A stretch of DNA of 19,664 nt. It comes from CAG-273 sp964618105. GTDB taxonomy: Bacteria > Bacillota > Clostridia > TANB77 > CAG-508. Position 1 is the first letter of the stretch. Every line of letters starts with the position of its first letter. The translations under genes were made by a program, and so were the position numbers. Below are positions 15,804-19,664 of the stretch, piece by piece. The stretch spans positions 1 through 19,664 of the forward strand of contig CAZUAJ010000014.1 in the NCBI GenBank assembly GCA_964618105.1, given 5' to 3'. The notes under the pieces were generated by a model. That model ran no database searches. It saw only the letters and a list, made by a program, of their open reading frames with translations, and was not told the origin of the DNA.

Positions 15804-18056
15804 ATGATAGCGGAAGTAATATTAAATAGTAATGCAAAACAACTAAATAGAGTATTTGATTATCAAATATCTCAAGAACTAGCACCTAAAATAAAACTAG
15901 GGGCTAGAGTTTTAGTGCCTTTTTCAAATAGGAAAGAATTAGAAGATGGTTTTGTTATTAATATTAAAGAAAGTTCTGAATACAAGGTAAAAAGCATTGC
16001 AGATGTAAATGGAGTTTATTTAGACGAAAAAAATATAAAATTAGCCAGTTGGATGTCTAAAAGATATTTTTGTAATATTTCTGACTGCATAAAATTAATG
16101 CTTCCACCAGGAACTACTTCAAAAATAATAGAAAACAGAGTAAAAGAAAAAAATGCAAATTTTGTATATTTAAAAAAAGATGTAGAACAAATTGAGCAAG
16201 AAATACAAAATAAAACTGTAAAATCTGAAAAGCAAAAAAGGGCACTTCAATTTTTAATGGAAAACGAAGGTGTACTAATATCAGATTTAGAAACCTTTGC
16301 AGATGTGAGTAAAGCAGTATTAAATACATTGCAAAAAAATAAATATATAGAAATAGTAGAAAAACAAGTAGAAAGAAATCCATTTTTACACAAAAATATA
16401 ATACAAGACAAAGCGTTTAAAATGACTGAAGAACAGCAAAAAGCTTATGACGCAGTTGCAAATGCAATAGACGATAATTTTAATTCTGAATTTTTATTAT
16501 TTGGAGTAACAGGTTCAGGAAAAACAGAAGTATATTTACAGTTGATTGAAAAAGTAATAAAAGAAGAAAAAGCAAGTTTAATGTTGGTTCCGGAAATAGC
16601 TTTAACACCACAAACAGTGGACAGATTTATTGCAAGGTTTGGAGAAGAAAATATTGCGGTATTACATAGTAAATTATCAGTAGGGGAAAGATATGACCAA
16701 TGGAATAAAATAAAAAAAGGTTTAGCAAAAATAGTAATAGGAGCACGTTCAGCAATTTTTGCACCAATACAGAATTTGGGTTTAATTATTATAGATGAAG
16801 AACATGACCAATCATATAAATCTGAAACAACCCCTAAATATAATACAAGAGAAATAGCAAGGTATTTAGCAAAAGAAAACAATATAAGTATAGTATTTGG
16901 AAGTGCAACTCCTGACTTAGATACATATTTTAAAGCTCAAAATGGAGAAATAGAATTACTGGAATTAACTCAAAGAGCAAATAATGCAAAGCTTCCAGAA
17001 GTTGAAATAGTTGATTTAAGAAATGAACTAGAACAAGGTAACAAAACAATGATTAGTGGGAAATTGCATAAAGAGATAAAAGAAAATCTAAAAAAACATA
17101 AACAAACAATACTGTTTTTAAATCGTAGAGGATTTTCAACATTCATTATGTGTAGAGATTGTGGACATACTATAAAATGTAAAAATTGTGATATTACATT
17201 AACATATCATGCAAATGCAAAAAAGTTAAAATGTCACTATTGTGGTTACGAAGAAGAAATCGCAAAAGAATGTCCAGAGTGTCATAGTAAAAATATTAAA
17301 TATTTTGGAGCAGGCACACAAAAACTAGAAGAACAAATACATTTATTATTTCCACAGGCAAATACAATACGCATGGACGTGGATACTGTAACAAAAAAAA
17401 ATTCACATGAAGAAATTTTAAATAAATTTAAAAATGAAAATATAGATATTTTAATAGGAACACAGATGGTAGTAAAAGGACATCATTTTCCAAATGTTAC
17501 ACTTGTTGGTGTTATAGCTGCAGATACAAGCTTAAATGTAGATGATTTTAAAGCAAATGAACACACTTTTCAAATATTAACGCAAGTAGCGGGAAGAGCG
17601 GGAAGAGAAAAAGAACAAGGAAAAGTAATAATACAAACCTACAATCCAGATAATTTTAGTATAGAATGTGCCAAAAAACAAAACTATAAGTTGTTTTATG
17701 ATACAGAAATTATGTTAAGAAAGCAATTGAAATATCCGCCTTTTTGCGATATAATAGTAATTGGTATCAGTTCAGAAAACAAAAATGAAGCATTTAAAAT
17801 AACAGAAAAATTACATAAATACTTAAAAAACAGAGTAATTAGCGAAAATATAGGAATAATGCTATATAAAGGAATGCCTGCACCAATAGACAAAATAAAA
17901 AATAAATATCGTTTTCGTATAATTATTAAATGTAAATTTGGAAATAATACCATAGAATTAATAAATGATATGATTAATTTATATAACCAAACAAAAGAAG
18001 GGAAAAGCGGAATAGCTAGAATTAGTATTGACTTAAATCCAAATAATTGGCTATAA
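15804..18056 (+). CDS. priA: Primosomal replication restart helicase PriA
   Basis: A 3'-to-5' DNA helicase that recognises stalled forks and reloads the replicative helicase. The 750-aa protein has an N-terminal 3'-end/DNA-binding domain (about 1-105), a winged-helix-like linker, and a superfamily 2 helicase core. Walker A is GVTGSGKT (234-241), the Walker B box is DEEH (331-334), and motif VI is QVAGRAGR (594-601). The zinc module inserted in the second helicase lobe has eight cysteines: 450, 453, 459, 462, 477, 480, 490 and 493. AGAGG (15794-15798) lies 5 nt before the ATG. It precedes def by 47 bp, the usual Firmicute order apart from the absence of coaBC. All key residues are present. Confidence 0.98.
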   Translation: MIAEVILNSNAKQLNRVFDYQISQELAPKIKLGARVLVPFSNRKELEDGFVINIKESSEYKVKSIADVNGVYLDEKNIKLASWMSKRYFCNISDCIKLMLPPGTTSKIIENRVKEKNANFVYLKKDVEQIEQEIQNKTVKSEKQKRALQFLMENEGVLISDLETFADVSKAVLNTLQKNKYIEIVEKQVERNPFLHKNIIQDKAFKMTEEQQKAYDAVANAIDDNFNSEFLLFGVTGSGKTEVYLQLIEKVIKEEKASLMLVPEIALTPQTVDRFIARFGEENIAVLHSKLSVGERYDQWNKIKKGLAKIVIGARSAIFAPIQNLGLIIIDEEHDQSYKSETTPKYNTREIARYLAKENNISIVFGSATPDLDTYFKAQNGEIELLELTQRANNAKLPEVEIVDLRNELEQGNKTMISGKLHKEIKENLKKHKQTILFLNRRGFSTFIMCRDCGHTIKCKNCDITLTYHANAKKLKCHYCGYEEEIAKECPECHSKNIKYFGAGTQKLEEQIHLLFPQANTIRMDVDTVTKKNSHEEILNKFKNENIDILIGTQMVVKGHHFPNVTLVGVIAADTSLNVDDFKANEHTFQILTQVAGRAGREKEQGKVIIQTYNPDNFSIECAKKQNYKLFYDTEIMLRKQLKYPPFCDIIVIGISSENKNEAFKITEKLHKYLKNRVISENIGIMLYKGMPAPIDKIKNKYRFRIIIKCKFGNNTIELINDMINLYNQTKEGKSGIARISIDLNPNNWL

Positions 18057-18103
18057 TATAATTTCGCAATAAGAATTATATAAAAAAGAAAGAGGTAATA
18101 AAA

Positions 18104-18589
18104 TTGGCAATAAGAATAATAAGAGAAGCGGAAGATGAAATATTAAGAAAAAAATCAAAAGAGGTAGAAGTGGTTGACGAAAAAATAGCAGAAATATTAA
18201 ATGATATGGTAGAAACAATGCATAAATATGATGGAGTGGGTTTAGCAGGTCCTCAAATTGGAATATTAAAAAGAATAATTGTAATTGACTTATATGATGA
18301 TAAAGGACCAATAAAATTAGTAAATCCTAAAATTATAAAACAAAGTGGAACACAAGAAGTAGAAGAAGGATGTCTAAGTTTTCCAAATCAATATGGTAAA
18401 ATTGTAAGACCAGAAAAAATAAAAATAGAAGCACTTAACGAAAAAGGTGAAAAAATAAAAATAGAAGGAGAAGGCTTGCTAGCACAAGCTATATCACATG
18501 AGATAGATCATTTAGACGGAATACTATTTGTAGATAAAATAATTCCAGGAACGTTAGAATATGTAACGCCTAATGATAGTAAAAAATAA
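18104..18589 (+). CDS. def: Peptide deformylase
   Basis: Removes the formyl group from the N-terminal methionine of new proteins, using a metal ion. The 161-aa protein shows the three family motifs: GVGLAGPQIG (44-53; the usual GLAAPQ has Gly for Ala), EGCLSFP (88-94, metal ligand Cys90) and HEIDH (132-136, ligands His132 and His136, base Glu133). The start is TTG at 18104. The ribosome site AGAGG (18091-18095) is 8 nt upstream, and the encoded MAIRII start fits the family, so the rare start codon is believable. It lies 14 bp before fmt, whose product adds the formyl group that this enzyme later removes. Confidence 0.98.
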   Translation: MAIRIIREAEDEILRKKSKEVEVVDEKIAEILNDMVETMHKYDGVGLAGPQIGILKRIIVIDLYDDKGPIKLVNPKIIKQSGTQEVEEGCLSFPNQYGKIVRPEKIKIEALNEKGEKIKIEGEGLLAQAISHEIDHLDGILFVDKIIPGTLEYVTPNDSKK

Positions 18590-18603
18590 AGGAGGAGTAC
18601 AAA

Positions 18604-19593
18604 ATGCTTAATATTGTATTTATGGGAACACCAGACTTTGCAAAAGAAAGCTTAAAATGCTTAGTAGAAGCTAAACATAATATATTAGCAGTTGTAACAA
18701 ATCCAGACAAACCCCAAGGAAGGGGAATGAAAATGGTTGGATCACCTGTAAAAGAATATGCTTTAGAACAAAATTTAACTATATATCAACCTGAAAAAGT
18801 AAGAAATAATACAGAATTTATAGAACAAATAAAAGCATTAAAACCAGACGTTATATGTGTGGTAGCCTATGGAAAAATATTACCACAAGAATTATTAGAC
18901 ATTCCAGAATTAGGGTGTATAAATGTTCACGGGTCATTGCTACCACAATATAGAGGAGCAGCTCCAATACAATGGGCCATATTAAATGGAGATAAAAAAA
19001 CAGGAATTACAACAATGTATATGGATGCTGGAATGGATACAGGGGATATGATATTAAAACAAGAAGTAGAAATAGATGAAAATGAAACAACAGGAGAACT
19101 TTGGAATAAATTAACAAAAATTGGTGGAGGACTATTAGTAAAAACAGTTGATTTAATAGAACAAGGAATAGCACCAAGAGAAAAACAAGGCGAAAACTAC
19201 ACAATGGCACCAATGCTTAGCAAAGAAATGGCAAAAATAGATTGGGAAAATCAAACTGCTAATCAAATAAAAAATTTAGTTAGAGGTTTAAACCCAATAA
19301 TGGGTGCATATACATTTTTTGAAGGCAAAAAGTTAAAATTTTGGAAAGTAAAAGTAATATCTAAGCAGGAACTATTAGAAAAATTTCCAGATCTAAAAGA
19401 ATATGCATATAAAATAAATGATATAGAAGCAGGAACAATATTATTTGCAAATCCAAAACAAGGAATGCTTGTTAAAGCAAAAGATGGAATTATTGATGTG
19501 CTTGAAATACAAGCTGAAAATGCAAAAAAAATGTCAACATCAGATTTCTTAAGAGGAATAAAATGTCAGTTTTGGGGACGTTCTTTCAACTGA
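18604..19593 (+). CDS. fmt: Methionyl-tRNA formyltransferase with repeat-derived C-terminus
   Basis: Transfers a formyl group from 10-formyl-tetrahydrofolate to Met-tRNA(fMet) to make initiator tRNA. The 329-aa protein has the N-terminal formyltransferase fold with NVHGSLLPQYRGAAPIQ (107-123; catalytic Asn107 and His109) and Asp145 in DTGD. The C-terminal tRNA-binding domain starts near 205. The family usually ends shortly after the FLRG segment (here 315-318). In this copy residues 321-329 (CQFWGRSFN) and the stop are encoded entirely by a REP-like palindrome that starts at 19564. A strong GGAGG (18591-18595) is 8 nt before the ATG. It is the last visible gene after priA and def. The enzyme is probably active, since only the final residues are replaced. 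Confidence 0.97.
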   Translation: MLNIVFMGTPDFAKESLKCLVEAKHNILAVVTNPDKPQGRGMKMVGSPVKEYALEQNLTIYQPEKVRNNTEFIEQIKALKPDVICVVAYGKILPQELLDIPELGCINVHGSLLPQYRGAAPIQWAILNGDKKTGITTMYMDAGMDTGDMILKQEVEIDENETTGELWNKLTKIGGGLLVKTVDLIEQGIAPREKQGENYTMAPMLSKEMAKIDWENQTANQIKNLVRGLNPIMGAYTFFEGKKLKFWKVKVISKQELLEKFPDLKEYAYKINDIEAGTILFANPKQGMLVKAKDGIIDVLEIQAENAKKMSTSDFLRGIKCQFWGRSFN

Positions 19594-19595
19594 CA
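19564..19595 (+). repeat. REP-like palindromic element, copy 2, overlapping the fmt 3' end
   Basis: The arms TGTCAGTT (19564-19571) and AACTGACA (19588-19595) are perfect 8-bp inverted repeats around a core containing GGGGACGTTCT. The fmt stop codon TGA (19591-19593) is part of the right arm. Confidence 0.85.
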
Positions 19596-19599
19596 AAAA

Positions 19600-19664
19600 T
19601 GTCAGCTTAGGGACGTTCTTTCAACTGACAAAAATGTCAGTTGAAAGAACGTCCCTAAGCTGAC
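19600..19664. repeat. REP-like copies 3 and 4 in perfect inverted arrangement at the window end
   Basis: Copy 3 (19600-19630) has arms TGTCAG and CTGACA around a core containing AGGGACGTTCT. Copy 4 (19635-19664) is the exact reverse complement of 19601-19630. The two 30-bp arms are separated by AAAA and would form a very stable hairpin. The window ends at the last base of the arm. The paired layout resembles REPIN-type pairs, or an assembly fold-back at a contig end. Confidence 0.85.

Noticed and set aside
18056..18081. Hairpin ATATAATT / AATTATAT between priA and def as a terminator
   Set aside because: The stem is all A-T, 8 bp, with no following T-run, and the genes are close together and functionally linked, so read-through is expected.

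Overview
The window comes from a very AT-rich Gram-positive bacterium, most likely an uncultured Clostridia-type Firmicute. This is inferred from strong AGGAGG-type ribosome sites, a class A PBP with a PASTA-like domain, an LPxTG/sortase pair, a DUF1189 protein and the priA-def-fmt order. TGA serves as a stop codon (for example in fmt), so the standard bacterial code applies. A run of 100 N marks a scaffold gap and the window ends exactly on an inverted repeat, so it looks like part of a draft or metagenome assembly.

Layout. At 173-7247 a promoter drives four closely spaced plus-strand genes: a class A penicillin-binding protein, cysS, a DUF1189 membrane protein and ftsH. They combine wall synthesis, Cys-tRNA charging and membrane proteolysis. 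The run ends in a long palindrome (7253-7371) whose centre is a terminator shared with a convergent minus-strand RluA-type pseudouridine synthase (7379-8230). A REP-like palindrome (8261-8309) lies between that gene and a small membrane-anchored glycosyltransferase-like ORF (8357-8719). Both outer ends of the palindrome carry a perfect outward TTGACA -35 box.

At 8737-13968 is a surface-protein locus: promoter, an LPVTG wall-anchored protein, a class D-like sortase, and a large protein with an N-terminal membrane anchor, DUF11-like repeats and a von Willebrand A domain. The large gene is interrupted by the N gap inside a 39-bp tandem repeat. At 14092-15552 two genes of unknown role converge on one terminator: an HExxH...NE putative gluzincin metallopeptidase, and a small C-terminally hydrophobic protein that carries a one-base frameshift just after its start.

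At 15745-19593 an extended -10 promoter precedes priA, def and fmt (replication restart, peptide deformylation and initiator-tRNA formylation). The last nine codons and the stop of fmt lie inside a second copy of the REP-like element. Two further copies form a perfect 30-bp inverted repeat that ends at the last base of the window.

The most unusual signal is this family of GGGACG(G)TTCT-core palindromes, which appear to have been used as promoter parts at one site and as a coding terminus at another. The second most interesting items are the sortase/VWA locus and the unexplained metallopeptidase plus frameshifted partner. No complete, obviously new defence or biosynthetic system is visible.
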